64,000 bases of DNA, taken from contig NZ_FZNM01000004.1 of NCBI RefSeq assembly GCF_900188295.1, positions 124,001-188,000 on the forward strand, given 5' to 3'. The notes beneath the pieces are model-generated. The model ran no database searches and had not been told where the DNA came from. It saw only the letters and a list, made by a program, of their open reading frames with translations. This document shows positions 9,125-18,774 of this stretch, in pieces. Source of the stretch: Paracoccus sediminis (GTDB lineage Bacteria > Pseudomonadota > Alphaproteobacteria > Rhodobacterales > Rhodobacteraceae). Within the stretch, counting starts at the first letter, position 1; each line of letters starts with the position of its first letter. The translations under genes and the position numbers were made by a program.

Positions 9125-11575
9125 TCAGGCGGTGATCTGCAAAAGGACAAGATTGTTGTCGGTGGCGACTTCGGGCAGGGCGCGCTGCTGCCCGGTCTGA
9201 AGCATCAGCGTCGTCTGGTGAATGAACCGGCGCGCCGTGCGGTCCTTCAGCCGCACGACCCAGCGGGCGGGTTCGGCGGCTTCCAGGAACAGGCTGGCGG
9301 TCTGTCGGAATTGGGGGTCGTCGTCGGGGGTCTGGTATCGCAGCGTGACCAGCATCCCCAGCACGCCCAGCGTCTGCATCGGCGGGCCGAGGTAGCGCAG
9401 CGTCACCTCCATCACATCCGCCGCCGGCACGCCAACGATGGCCATGCCGTCGGTCAGGGGCTGGAAATCCAGCGTCTCGATCCCGCCGCGGTCGAAGATG
9501 CGGCGTTCGCGCAGCCGCACCTCGGGCAGGGGGGCCGGGGCTGGCAGGACCACGGTGACGGGGACGGCGCGCAGGGCCTCGGTGACTTCGACGGCGGCGG
9601 CGGCGATCAGTTGGCCCGCCTGCCTGACCTCGTAATCGACCAGCACGGACCGCAGTTCGTCCAGCGGATCAGACAGCATCACGGAAAACTGCGCGGCGGG
9701 GCGTTGCGGGATCGGCAAGACCACCAGATCCAGCGGCTTGGCGCCGGCGGGATCGGGGCGCATCTCCTCGGGCAGGGGCTGGCTGCGGCCATCGGCGAAG
9801 ATCGCCTCGCCCGTGATCCGGGCGGCGTCGTTGGCGTCGGCGAAGCGGACGTTGGCGACGGCAGGCGCGCCGCCCGGCGTCAGCACGAAGCTGCGGCGGT
9901 CGTCGATGACGCCTTCGGGATCGACATAGGCGACGGTCACGCGCACCTCGGACAGGTCGGGCTGGGTGACGCGGGGCAGGGCCAGCGTGATCGGCTGGCG
10001 CCGGGCCAGCATCGACGGATGGACCGACAGCTGCCGCGCCTCGGTCCGGGTCCAGGGTCCGGTGACGGTCTGACGCGTGTCGCCCAGGCCGAAGCCCGGC
10101 AGGTAATGCAGCGTCAGCTGGTATTCATAGCCCATGTCGCCGCCCTGGTCGCGGGCGAAGACGAAGCTGGCGCGGTCGTCCGCGCTGTCCAGGATCACGT
10201 CGGCAGTTTCCTTGGGCAGCCCGTCCGGGCGGCGGCCATAGCGCAGGTTGACGGTCATCGCCCGGATGCCTTCAACGGCGAAATCGGTGCCGCCCGCGTC
10301 CACGTCGATGCGCAGCCGTGCAAAGAACGGATGGTTGAGGCTGATCTTGTGGATGCGGGCCCGGATCTCGCGTTCCGACCCCATGAACAGCAGCGGGTTC
10401 TGCGGCCCGGTGCTGCGCTGCATGGCGGTGGTGCGGGACAGGTCATAGACGACCTTGCGCAATTCGCGCTGTTGCAGCTGCCGCATGGTGAAGGTGGCGG
10501 TGGGATGGCCCAAGGCCGACGATTGCGCCGCGACCTGGGTGTTGGCGGGGGGGCGCGCGCCTTCGCCCGGTTCCGGGGGCGGCGTGTTGATGTCGGTGCC
10601 GGTGGCCATTTCCCGCGTCGTCACCGCCTGGCCCATCGCCTGTCCGATGGCGGCGGGCAGGCCCTGGCGGAACAGGCCGGACTGCGTTTCGACCGTGGGC
10701 GCGGCGAACACGTCGCGTTCGTTGACCGACGGATCGCCCAGCTTCAGCGAGGGCGCGAAGAACGCCCCGGTCGCCAGTTCCTTGACCAAGGCGTCGATCC
10801 GGTCGCGGCGTTCCTTCATCGCCTCGGGGGTGGACAGTTCCAGGCTGCGCACGGTGTCGTCGATCTTGATCGCCTGGTTGTCGCGCAACTCCTCGACGAT
10901 GGTGTCGATCTCGCCCGCCACGACGATGGCATTGAAGCCGATGCGGGTGCGCAGGAAATCATAGACGCGGGAATAGTCGATCTCGATCCGCAGGCTCTCG
11001 ACCTCCATCAGCCCGGTGTATTTCAGGTCGTAGATGGCGATCAGCGGGCGGGCGGAGCGACCCTGTTCCATCAGGTCGGCAAAAAAGGCCGCGCCGTCTT
11101 CGGACAGTTGCAGGGAAAAGACCGCGCGGTTGTCGCCGTCCAGGTTCGGCGTGGTCGCGCCAAAGACCTTTTCCACCAGCCGGATGCCGGTCGGGCCGGG
11201 ATCGCTGGCGGGCGGGCCGCTGCCGTCGGGGTTGATGGGGGCCACGCCCGTGTCCAGCCCGGCCAGCCGGACGGATCCTTCGGTGAAGGGGATCGACACC
11301 AGCCGGGCGTTGTCGCCGAACTGGCGCCGCAGTTCCCGCAGCAGCGGCTGTTCCAGCGATCCAAGCCCCGTGGTGATCGCCAGTGTCAGAAAGCCGCCGG
11401 TCTGCAAATCCTCGGCCTGGCCGCCCTTTTCATACAGCATCAGGTCGAACATCAGCCCGGCCCGGTCCCGCGCGATCACCGGGTTCTGGGGCAGGAAGAA
11501 AAACACCTCGGTCTGGTCGGCGTCGCGATACAGCGTCACGCCCAGAAGCTCGAAACGGGTATTCAGGTCCAGCAT
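9125..11575 (-). CDS. large paralog, family member 4 (unknown function)
   Basis: The protein is 816 aa. The start at 11575 (MLDLNTRFELLG) aligns with the other family starts and has AGGGGA upstream; an in-frame ATG at 11641 would extend into the preceding gene. Head: VTLYRDADQ then FFFLPQNP. Middle: DGAAFFADLM, then IYDLKYTGLM and an IDYSRVYDFL segment, parallel to the other copies. A Pro/Gly-rich linker (PPPEPGEGARPP) separates this from the C-terminal half, which carries repeats with YVDPEG and YQTPDDDP turns. It is the longest copy. No signal peptide or membrane segment is seen. The function is not recognised. Confidence 0.8.
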   Translation of the reverse strand: MLDLNTRFELLGVTLYRDADQTEVFFFLPQNPVIARDRAGLMFDLMLYEKGGQAEDLQTGGFLTLAITTGLGSLEQPLLRELRRQFGDNARLVSIPFTEGSVRLAGLDTGVAPINPDGSGPPASDPGPTGIRLVEKVFGATTPNLDGDNRAVFSLQLSEDGAAFFADLMEQGRSARPLIAIYDLKYTGLMEVESLRIEIDYSRVYDFLRTRIGFNAIVVAGEIDTIVEELRDNQAIKIDDTVRSLELSTPEAMKERRDRIDALVKELATGAFFAPSLKLGDPSVNERDVFAAPTVETQSGLFRQGLPAAIGQAMGQAVTTREMATGTDINTPPPEPGEGARPPANTQVAAQSSALGHPTATFTMRQLQQRELRKVVYDLSRTTAMQRSTGPQNPLLFMGSEREIRARIHKISLNHPFFARLRIDVDAGGTDFAVEGIRAMTVNLRYGRRPDGLPKETADVILDSADDRASFVFARDQGGDMGYEYQLTLHYLPGFGLGDTRQTVTGPWTRTEARQLSVHPSMLARRQPITLALPRVTQPDLSEVRVTVAYVDPEGVIDDRRSFVLTPGGAPAVANVRFADANDAARITGEAIFADGRSQPLPEEMRPDPAGAKPLDLVVLPIPQRPAAQFSVMLSDPLDELRSVLVDYEVRQAGQLIAAAAVEVTEALRAVPVTVVLPAPAPLPEVRLRERRIFDRGGIETLDFQPLTDGMAIVGVPAADVMEVTLRYLGPPMQTLGVLGMLVTLRYQTPDDDPQFRQTASLFLEAAEPARWVVRLKDRTARRFIHQTTLMLQTGQQRALPEVATDNNLVLLQITA

Positions 11576-11586
11576 GGTCGTGTCCC

Positions 11587-13956
11587 CTAAAGGGTTCGTA
11601 TCGAGATGATGAGTTGCAGGGCATCGGTGCGGGTCTGCCACAGGCTGACGGTCGCCTCGCCCGTGGTGCGAAAGGTCTGGGTGCGAAAGTCATAGGTCAT
11701 AGGCTGGCCGGGGCGGCGGATCAGATCGACCGTGGCGGTCGGCGGGTCGGCGGGGCCGAAGAACAGTTCGGTGGTGCGGGGCTGGCCGGTTTCGTCGGGG
11801 GCGCGGACCTCGACCAGAACGGCGTCCAGACCGGCCGAGGCCAGGTCGCCGCCAATCAGGCGGATGGTCAGCGCATCGGGGCGCGCGGCGTCGGTGCCGA
11901 CGACATGGGTGGTTTCCTCGGTTTCCACCCATTCGCCCTGGGACACGATGCCGCCTTCGCGCACGGTGGACCGGATGCGGATGGTGCGGCGATCCTCGTC
12001 CAGGATCGACCATTGCAGCGTCAGCGCCTGGAAGGGCGGAACAAGGGTGGCGCGGAAACGGCGGCGGTAATCGCCGGGCGTGTCGTCGTATTCGACCTCT
12101 ACGTCGATGCCTTCGACGGACGGGGACAGCACGTTCGGCTGCACGATCAACTGCCGTTGCGCGCGAAAGGGTGCGTCCAGCGTGACGAAGGGGGATTCCG
12201 CGACCTGCTGCGGCGCGGTCCAGACGCCGCCCTCGGCAAAGACATACGTTGGCGTCAGGCGGAAGGTGCCGGGGCCTTTCTCCTCGGTCCGGATGGTCCA
12301 GTCGGCGCCGTCGGGGGCGATGTCCGCGATGGGGCGATTGAACGGACCGGTCAGGCGAAAGCCACGGCTGGCGGTGAACCCCCCGGACGGCGTTTCGAAA
12401 TCCGCGTCCAGGCTGATTTCGGCCACATCGGTTGGGATCCGTCCGGGCCGCAGCGTCAGGCGGCGATAACCGAAATCGCCGCGCGGATCGACCATCACCG
12501 CCCGGCTGGCCGAGGTCTGGCGCGGCGTGACATACCGGCTGCGGTCCACCGTGGCGTTCACCGGATCGTCGAATTCATAGGTGATGTCATAGCTGACGGC
12601 CATGCTGGGCCGCCCGTTGCGGGGAAAGGCCAGCAGGCGGTTCCGTTCGCCCCCCGGCCGGCAGATCAGCGGCGGCTTCACGTCAGGGGGGCGCGACGGG
12701 TCGTCGTCGCCATAGGACATGCTGACGACCGCCTGGCGCAGATTCATCTCGGCAAAGGTTTCATCCTCGGGCAGGGACACGATGGCCTCGACCCGGTCGA
12801 AGAACGCGGATGCCGTGCCCAGATCGACGACCGTGGTGTGTTCGTCGTGATCGTCGGGGTCGATCAGGGTTTGCAGGAACGCCTGGGGCGCATCGGTGCG
12901 GCTGACCGGCATCCGCGAATTGTACGAGAACCGGCCCGACAGGTTCGCGGTTTCCTGCTGGAATTTCAGCGTCAGCCCCAGCGATCCGCCAGTCGCCGCC
13001 GTGGCCGCCCCCGCCGCGCCGCCAGCCCCGGCCCCCGCGCCGGTGCGGGCCAGGGCGGCGATGGCCTGGCCCAGGCCCTGGCCCGGCGCGGGCTGCGGGG
13101 GCTGGGGCAGGGACGGCCGGAACATCTGCTGGATCAGATCCTCCTTGAACAGGGCGATCGCCTTCTGTTCGGCCTCGCGCGCGGCGTCGCTGTCGATAAA
13201 GGTCGAACTGTCGATCTGCACCACGTTGGTCTGCACCAGATCATCGACAGCAGCCTGGATGTCGGCCTTGAACCATTGCACCTGGCCTTGCAGCCCGCCC
13301 CCGAAATGGCGGCGCACCTTGTCCATGTCGGCGGTGACAGTGACGTTGACGGCGGGCGACAGCCCCTCGAACTCCAGTTCATAGACCACGCCCACGGGGG
13401 TCGAGGTCGCCTCGAACATGCCCGCCATGAAGGCCGCGCCGTCGTCGGACAGCGACAGCGAAAAGATGGATTGCAGATCGCCCAGCAGCGCGGGCACTCC
13501 GGCGCCCAGGATCTGCGTGACGAAACGCGGGCGCCCGGCATTGGGATCGGCCCCCGCCGGATCGGGCGTGCCGGTGCCCAGCGTGGTGTTGTCCAGGGCG
13601 ATGACGCTGGCCTTGCCTTTGGTATAGGGGATGGGGGACAGCTTTACCGCGTCTTCTTCCGCCTCTGCTGCCCGCGCGATGGCCTTGCGCGCCTCTCTCA
13701 GGTCGCGGTCGGTGCGGCGGCAGTTGACGCCCAGCGTCAGGAAGCCGCCGCCCATCTGGTCGGGGATCTGCGTGCCGGTCAGGAAATTGTGGACCAAGGC
13801 CTCGGTATAGACCCACAGGTCGAACATGGGGCGGCCCTGCGGGCCAAGCGCCATCTGCGGCGCCCCGGCGCTGTAATACCACAGCAGGGGATCCTCGTGG
13901 TCGGGGAACAGGATCACCCCGTCGGCTTCGATATGCGGGGTCTCGAAGCTGAGCAT
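11587..13956 (-). CDS. large paralog, family member 3 (unknown function)
   Basis: The protein is 789 aa, starting MLSFETPHIEADG with AGGGGGAACGGGAC directly upstream. Head: VILFPDHEDP then WYYSAG. A GGGFLTLGVN strand follows. The middle block has DDGAAFMAGM and VVYELEFEGLSPAVNVTV, the clearest example of the shared family core. An unusual Ala/Gly-rich linker (TGAGAGAGGAAGAATAATGG) lies near residues 310-330. A C-terminal repeat has VEVEYDDTPGDY at about residue 623. It is soluble by inspection. The low-complexity linker implies two separately folded halves. Function unknown. Confidence 0.8.
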   Translation of the reverse strand: MLSFETPHIEADGVILFPDHEDPLLWYYSAGAPQMALGPQGRPMFDLWVYTEALVHNFLTGTQIPDQMGGGFLTLGVNCRRTDRDLREARKAIARAAEAEEDAVKLSPIPYTKGKASVIALDNTTLGTGTPDPAGADPNAGRPRFVTQILGAGVPALLGDLQSIFSLSLSDDGAAFMAGMFEATSTPVGVVYELEFEGLSPAVNVTVTADMDKVRRHFGGGLQGQVQWFKADIQAAVDDLVQTNVVQIDSSTFIDSDAAREAEQKAIALFKEDLIQQMFRPSLPQPPQPAPGQGLGQAIAALARTGAGAGAGGAAGAATAATGGSLGLTLKFQQETANLSGRFSYNSRMPVSRTDAPQAFLQTLIDPDDHDEHTTVVDLGTASAFFDRVEAIVSLPEDETFAEMNLRQAVVSMSYGDDDPSRPPDVKPPLICRPGGERNRLLAFPRNGRPSMAVSYDITYEFDDPVNATVDRSRYVTPRQTSASRAVMVDPRGDFGYRRLTLRPGRIPTDVAEISLDADFETPSGGFTASRGFRLTGPFNRPIADIAPDGADWTIRTEEKGPGTFRLTPTYVFAEGGVWTAPQQVAESPFVTLDAPFRAQRQLIVQPNVLSPSVEGIDVEVEYDDTPGDYRRRFRATLVPPFQALTLQWSILDEDRRTIRIRSTVREGGIVSQGEWVETEETTHVVGTDAARPDALTIRLIGGDLASAGLDAVLVEVRAPDETGQPRTTELFFGPADPPTATVDLIRRPGQPMTYDFRTQTFRTTGEATVSLWQTRTDALQLIISIRTL

Positions 13957-13968
13957 GTCCCGTTCCCC

Positions 13969-16266
13969 CTATGCCTGAAAGGTCATCTGTGGGACGCGGA
14001 CCAGGACCAGATCGCGGGTCCAGTCGGTCCAGGCGCTGCCGTTCGGAAAGCCGTTGGCATCGCGCCAATCGGCCTTGATGCGCAGCTTCGCCACCTCGGG
14101 CGCGAAGCGTGGAAAGGTCCAGGTGCCCAGATCGGTGCCCGCCTGATCGCCCGCGACCGTGATGCGGTGCTGATGGCGCAGGCTGCCATCCGCGCCCAAC
14201 GCCTCGGCACGAATTTCCATCTGCGACAGACGGTGCTGGGACAGGGGCAGGCCCACCGCGCGGAACCGCACGGCCCGCATGTCCACCAGTTCGCGCCCCA
14301 GCGCGATGGTGGTGTCCGTCGTTTCGCGCCAGTCGCCCTGGATGAATCCGCGCGCGGGCATCATCGCAGTCAGGCGATAGGTGATGGCGGCGACCGCGGG
14401 ATCGGCGATGGCATAGTCGCGTTCGACCACCGGCTGATCGGCGGACAGGTTGATGCGTTCGTCGATCCGCACCCCGTTCGCCGGATCGTCATAGCGGACT
14501 TCCAGGAACGCCATCGTCACCTCGACCCAGGGCAGGGCCGCAAAGAAGGTCGCGCGGCGGCGATGGGGCAGGGGATCGGGCAGGGTGATGCGCAGGCCGG
14601 TTTCGCGGCGCCAGTCCAGGGCGACGGGGCCGCCCTGCGGCATGGGCCGTTCGAATTGCAGCCGGTATTCGAAGGCCTGCGGATCGTCGCCATGGCCGCG
14701 AAAGGTCCATGTGGCGTCGGGGTTATCGACCGTCAGCGCCAGGATGTCGCGCTGCGTTTCGGTGCCGTCTTCCACCCGGCGCAGATCGACGGTGACTTGC
14801 GGAAACTGGGCAAAGGGAAAGCCCGGCGCGACGCCGATCACCGGCTGGCGCAGGCGATAGGGGCCATCGACGCGCGGGTCCACGATCAGTTCGCCCGCGC
14901 GCCCCTCGACCCAGGGTCCGGTTTCCGGCGGGCGCTGCCCGAAAGGCGAACCGGGATCGAAATGGCAGCGCAGGCGATAGCGATAGGGATCGGTCAGCAG
15001 CGCGGGATCCGCGTCTAGCAGGTTGACCGCATAAGGCCGGCGTTCCGTGGCATCGTGAAAGACCAGTGTTTCGGTATGCAGATCGCCCGTCCCGTCGGGA
15101 TCGGGCAGGGCCAGGTCCACCTCGACCGCGAACAGGCCGTCGCTGGCGAAACGGTCCATGACTCCCACCTGGACCTCTCGGCGCGGAATGGATGCGATGT
15201 TGACGCCGCCGATTATCCGGTCGCGCAGCGCGGGCCAGTCGGGGCGCTCAACGCCGTCCTGATCCACGCGGCGGGCGTGCAGATCGTGGCCCAGCGTCGC
15301 TTGGAACACCAGGTCGCGGCGGCGGACGGTGGTGCGGTTCAGCACCGCGTCGATCTGGCGCACGTCGGTTTCGCGCCGGGTCTTCAGCGTGAAGGACGCG
15401 CCGGGCATCAGCGTGTCGAACAGATCCATCACGGAACCGGCGATGGAATCGACCAGGTTCGGTGCGGGGGCGGCGGGCCGGGTGCCATAGGCGGGGTCGA
15501 AATACGTTTCGGTGATCCAGTCCAGCACGGCGCGTTCGGCGGCGGCTGCGTCATCGACGGCCTCGCCGTCCATGATGACCGTATCGACGCGCACGTCCGC
15601 ATTGGACAGGGCGTCGCGGGTCTGGGCGGCGATGTCGGCGCGGACATAATAGACATTGGCACGGAACCGGCTGTCCAGTTCCCGGTCCAGCCGCGACAGG
15701 TCGCCCGACACGCTGATGCGAAAGGCCGGATGCAGCCCCGACAGCGCCATGCGGTACACGACAAGCGCGGGCAGGGTCGGATCGCCCACCCCGGCCTCGA
15801 TGAAGGCGGCGGCGGCGGCGTTCAGCGCGATCTGGAACGTGGCGGTGTTGGTCCCCGCCATCGACGGTCGGCCGCTGCCCAGCACCGTGACCTGCAACGG
15901 ACCGCCCGGCGTGGCCGCCCCGCCCTGATCCTGGCCCAGCAGCGTCAGTTCCACCTGCCCGTCGTCGAACAGCGGCAGCGACAGGCGCACCGGGCGGCCC
16001 AGGTCGTCGGACAGGCGGTCGCGGATTCGGCCCTGCGCGTCCTGCGAAATCGCCAGTTCGGTCGCAAGCGACAGAAACCCGCCCGCAAGGGCTGTCCCGT
16101 TCGGCCCGTCCCCCAGATAGCGCATCAGGCCGAAGGCCGGATCGCCCCCCGGTGCCTGCGCCAGCGTCGGCCCGGCAGGCAGGACATGGAACAGCCCTGT
16201 GTCGTCGTGATCCGAAAAGACCGGATGACCCTCGATCAGGCGGATGGGCGAAGCAAAGGACAGCAT
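13969..16266 (-). CDS. large paralog, family member 2 (unknown function)
   Basis: The protein is 765 aa, starting MLSFASPIRLIEGHPVF after a GGGGGG ribosome site. Head: PVFSDHDDTGLFHVLP, nearly the same pattern as the short 227-aa copy. GGFLSLATELAI and AAAAFIEAG lead into the shared core strand VVYRMALSGLHPAFRI and a DLSRLDREL segment. In the C-terminal half the turn YDDPANG falls at about residue 592, followed by an ADP-A pattern 30 residues later as in the other copies. No export or membrane signal is visible. Function unknown. Confidence 0.8.
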   Translation of the reverse strand: MLSFASPIRLIEGHPVFSDHDDTGLFHVLPAGPTLAQAPGGDPAFGLMRYLGDGPNGTALAGGFLSLATELAISQDAQGRIRDRLSDDLGRPVRLSLPLFDDGQVELTLLGQDQGGAATPGGPLQVTVLGSGRPSMAGTNTATFQIALNAAAAAFIEAGVGDPTLPALVVYRMALSGLHPAFRISVSGDLSRLDRELDSRFRANVYYVRADIAAQTRDALSNADVRVDTVIMDGEAVDDAAAAERAVLDWITETYFDPAYGTRPAAPAPNLVDSIAGSVMDLFDTLMPGASFTLKTRRETDVRQIDAVLNRTTVRRRDLVFQATLGHDLHARRVDQDGVERPDWPALRDRIIGGVNIASIPRREVQVGVMDRFASDGLFAVEVDLALPDPDGTGDLHTETLVFHDATERRPYAVNLLDADPALLTDPYRYRLRCHFDPGSPFGQRPPETGPWVEGRAGELIVDPRVDGPYRLRQPVIGVAPGFPFAQFPQVTVDLRRVEDGTETQRDILALTVDNPDATWTFRGHGDDPQAFEYRLQFERPMPQGGPVALDWRRETGLRITLPDPLPHRRRATFFAALPWVEVTMAFLEVRYDDPANGVRIDERINLSADQPVVERDYAIADPAVAAITYRLTAMMPARGFIQGDWRETTDTTIALGRELVDMRAVRFRAVGLPLSQHRLSQMEIRAEALGADGSLRHQHRITVAGDQAGTDLGTWTFPRFAPEVAKLRIKADWRDANGFPNGSAWTDWTRDLVLVRVPQMTFQA

Positions 16267-16285
16267 GGGCGGCTACCCCCCCGCC

Positions 16286-18523
16286 TCAGGGCGCTGGCGG
16301 TTCGACGAACAGCCAGTCCTCGGGATTGCCGAAGGTGGCGGTCTTCTCTGGTCCGGCGATCCGGTCGCCCGAAGCCAGGAAATAGTCCGCCCGGTAGGTA
16401 TAATCCAACTTGGAGGGATCGGCCAGGGCGACCGACCAGACCGAGGTTTCGCCCGGCCCGCGCAACAGCGCACCGTGCATGTCGATCACGTCGTTGGCCG
16501 CATCCTCATAGCGCAGCGTGACGGTCACGCGCCGCACATCGGTGCCAAGCGCCACGTCTTCGCCGGACAGGGTCAGCCGATAAACCCCGCCCGGCGCATT
16601 GCCGACCACGGCCGGGACGCCGTTCGCGACATGGGTGCGGGCCTCCAGGCTGCGGGCCGCGCCGGATTTGAACAGATGCGTTTCGGCCACGGTCACGTCG
16701 CGCCGGGCGGGATCCTTTAAGGGCGCGATGAAGGTCTTGACCTTGCCCACGTCCTCGGGGGCGAAGAACAGCGACTGCTGGCTGCGCACGTCGTTTTCCG
16801 CGTCCTCGTAGGTCAGGGATACCAGGATGCCGGTCAGTTCCGTCCAGTCGGCCGAGGGCACCACATCCAGCCGCAATTCATCCTCGAACGGGGTGGATAC
16901 CTTGATCTGCGTGGTGCCCGCCCCCGCTTCCAGCCAGGGGGTCGAGATTTTCTGCGTCGGAAACACATGGGTAATGCGATAGCGGAAGGCCTTGACCTCG
17001 GGCGAATAGACCGGGCGCTTGATCTGGACCTGCGGCGCGTCCTTGGTCAGGCTGCGCTGCTCGATGAACGGTGCGATACCGTTGCGCCGGTCCTCGTAGG
17101 CCAGTTCGATATCGATGGATTGCAGGTCGCCGTCAAAGCCGATCGCGGGGGCGGAAAAGGTCACGTCGATCTCTCCCGGATTGGCCACCGCGATGACCTG
17201 GGCGGGGGCGACCGATGTCGCGTTCAAAAGCCGCTGTCTCAGGACCGGGCCGTTGCGGTAATGCACCTCGGCCGTGACCTGGTATTCGTTGCTGCGGCCC
17301 TTGGCGGTGACGAACTTGCGGCGTTCGTTATCGTCCTTTGTGAAGATGAAGCTTTCCGCCTTCTGGATGCGCCGCCCGGTGTCGTCGGGACTGTCATAGG
17401 TCAGGTCCACCACGATGGAATGGACGTAATCGTCGAACCGTTCGAAATCGAAGCTGGTCGAGACATCGACCTCCAGCCGCTTGAAGAACGGGTGGGCAAG
17501 GGTATCGACGACGATCAGGTAATCGGCCACGTCGGCGGCGATGAAGGTCGGGTTGATCGTGGCGCTGGGGTTGTACTGGCGCTTGATGACATCCGATTGC
17601 GTCAGCACCAGATCGAAATTCTTTTCAAAGTCCTCGTTGATGAATTCCAGCCACTCGCTTTGCAGTTGTTCGGTGGTCAGAATGCCGCCCACATTCAGCC
17701 ATTGTTCGTTGATGAACTTGTCCATCGCGCCAAGGGCGAAGTCGCGCAGGTCCGAGATCATGTCGTCGTCCAGCTCGACCTCGGAGGAACCGGACCGGAT
17801 GTCCAGTTCGACCAGGGAATTCTCGCGCAGGAATTCGGAATAGCCGGTGCGCTTGCGCACCTCGGTCGTGGTATCGCCGCCCCAGAAATCCTCGTCCACG
17901 ACCTCTTGGGTGGTGTAGGTGGCGACGACCGCGCGGACGCGGGACGAACTGATATGCGCCTCGATCACGACGGCGGGCAGCCGCACCTCGAACTCAAGGT
18001 TGTATTCGACGACCGCGATGGCGCCGCCCTGCCGCAAGACGTCGGCAAAGATCTCGGCCCCCATCAGGGTCATGTCGGCCACCACGGACACGGTGTTGCG
18101 CCCGAACAGCGACGGGCGGCCCAGATCGATGTTCTGGATCAACTGGTTGCCCGTGCCGCGCGCAATGCGCAGGACGGCCGTGCCGCCGATGAAGTTGACG
18201 GGCCTGATCTTGGGCGTCGGGATCGGCGCGCCGGGCGACGGCGCCTCGGCCCGCAGGATCCGCTGCGCCTCGGCGGTGGCGCGCGGCCCGATGATGTCGG
18301 CGGGCGCCGTCAGCACGGTCGTCAGGACCAGGAACCCGCCGCCTTGCTGCTTGCCCTCGATGGGCAGTCCGGCCTGATAGAGCACGAACTGGAATTGCGG
18401 CGTCCCATCCGGGTTGCGGGCCAGTTCGACCGTGTTGGGCAGGTAATAGAATGTTTCCTTCGCTTCGTCGTCGCGAAAGAAATCGACCCCCTCGATGGAG
18501 AATCCGTCGGTCAGCGACAGCAT
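16286..18523 (-). CDS. large paralog, family member 1, first gene of the operon
   Basis: The protein is 745 aa. The start at 18523 (MLSLTDGFSIEG) is preferred over ATG at 18556 because it matches the family N-terminus and has AAAGG 9 bases upstream. Head: VDFFRDDEA then FYYLPN. Core: GAEIFADVLRQGG and VVEYNLEFE. The C-terminal 277 residues hold three tandem repeats with YED turns at about 476, 572 and 672, each followed by a strand and a DP[AS] motif. This gives the best view of the roughly 96-100 residue beta-sandwich-like unit. It is the first gene after the AT-rich promoter. Function not recognised. Confidence 0.8.
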   Translation of the reverse strand: MLSLTDGFSIEGVDFFRDDEAKETFYYLPNTVELARNPDGTPQFQFVLYQAGLPIEGKQQGGGFLVLTTVLTAPADIIGPRATAEAQRILRAEAPSPGAPIPTPKIRPVNFIGGTAVLRIARGTGNQLIQNIDLGRPSLFGRNTVSVVADMTLMGAEIFADVLRQGGAIAVVEYNLEFEVRLPAVVIEAHISSSRVRAVVATYTTQEVVDEDFWGGDTTTEVRKRTGYSEFLRENSLVELDIRSGSSEVELDDDMISDLRDFALGAMDKFINEQWLNVGGILTTEQLQSEWLEFINEDFEKNFDLVLTQSDVIKRQYNPSATINPTFIAADVADYLIVVDTLAHPFFKRLEVDVSTSFDFERFDDYVHSIVVDLTYDSPDDTGRRIQKAESFIFTKDDNERRKFVTAKGRSNEYQVTAEVHYRNGPVLRQRLLNATSVAPAQVIAVANPGEIDVTFSAPAIGFDGDLQSIDIELAYEDRRNGIAPFIEQRSLTKDAPQVQIKRPVYSPEVKAFRYRITHVFPTQKISTPWLEAGAGTTQIKVSTPFEDELRLDVVPSADWTELTGILVSLTYEDAENDVRSQQSLFFAPEDVGKVKTFIAPLKDPARRDVTVAETHLFKSGAARSLEARTHVANGVPAVVGNAPGGVYRLTLSGEDVALGTDVRRVTVTLRYEDAANDVIDMHGALLRGPGETSVWSVALADPSKLDYTYRADYFLASGDRIAGPEKTATFGNPEDWLFVEPPAP

Positions 18524-18653
18524 CCTTGCGAACCTTTGAAAAGTCAGGTGCCGCAAAACGCGATCCCCGACATGACAGACAACTTTTACGACACTAAGGA
18601 TGCCAGATTAATGACTCTGCGGCTGGCAAAAGTAAAGCAAAGAATTCTCGTCG

Positions 18654-18757
18654 ATTTGCAAGTTTTTATGAACACATTATAAATTAATTAATAGAGTATA
18701 ATGATTATTATTATGGTAGCAAATTTTGGATTTATTATTACAGCCATATCAGGATTT
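18654..18757. other. AT-rich intergenic island
   Basis: Only 11 of the 60 bases in 18661-18720 are G or C, in a segment where the genes are visibly very GC-rich. The island lies between the end of the glycosyltransferase gene (18775) and the start of the paralog operon (18523). The gap of about 250 bases holds no supported gene. Such islands are typical targets of xenogeneic silencers and often mark horizontally acquired promoters; that role is inferred here. Confidence 0.75.
18695..18722 (-). promoter_or_regulatory. candidate sigma-70 promoter of the paralog operon
   Basis: On the minus strand, TTGCTA (18722-18717) and TATACT (18700-18695) are separated by 16 bases. This is a good match to the sigma-70 consensus and implies a leader of about 165 bases before the start at 18523. 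No other comparably good promoter was noticed ahead of the ten-gene operon. Confidence 0.5.
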
Positions 18758-18774
18758 TGCGTCGAACAGCCTGT

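Noticed and set aside
8993-15018. Further long plus-strand frames of 865 and 1211 codons
   Set aside because: Same reason: antisense to supported genes, no ribosome sites, no domain, low-complexity composition.
1-18770. Phage tail or contractile injection system
   Set aside because: No sheath, tube, baseplate, spike, terminase or AAA+ gene is seen; the repeated proteins do not show tail-protein motifs.
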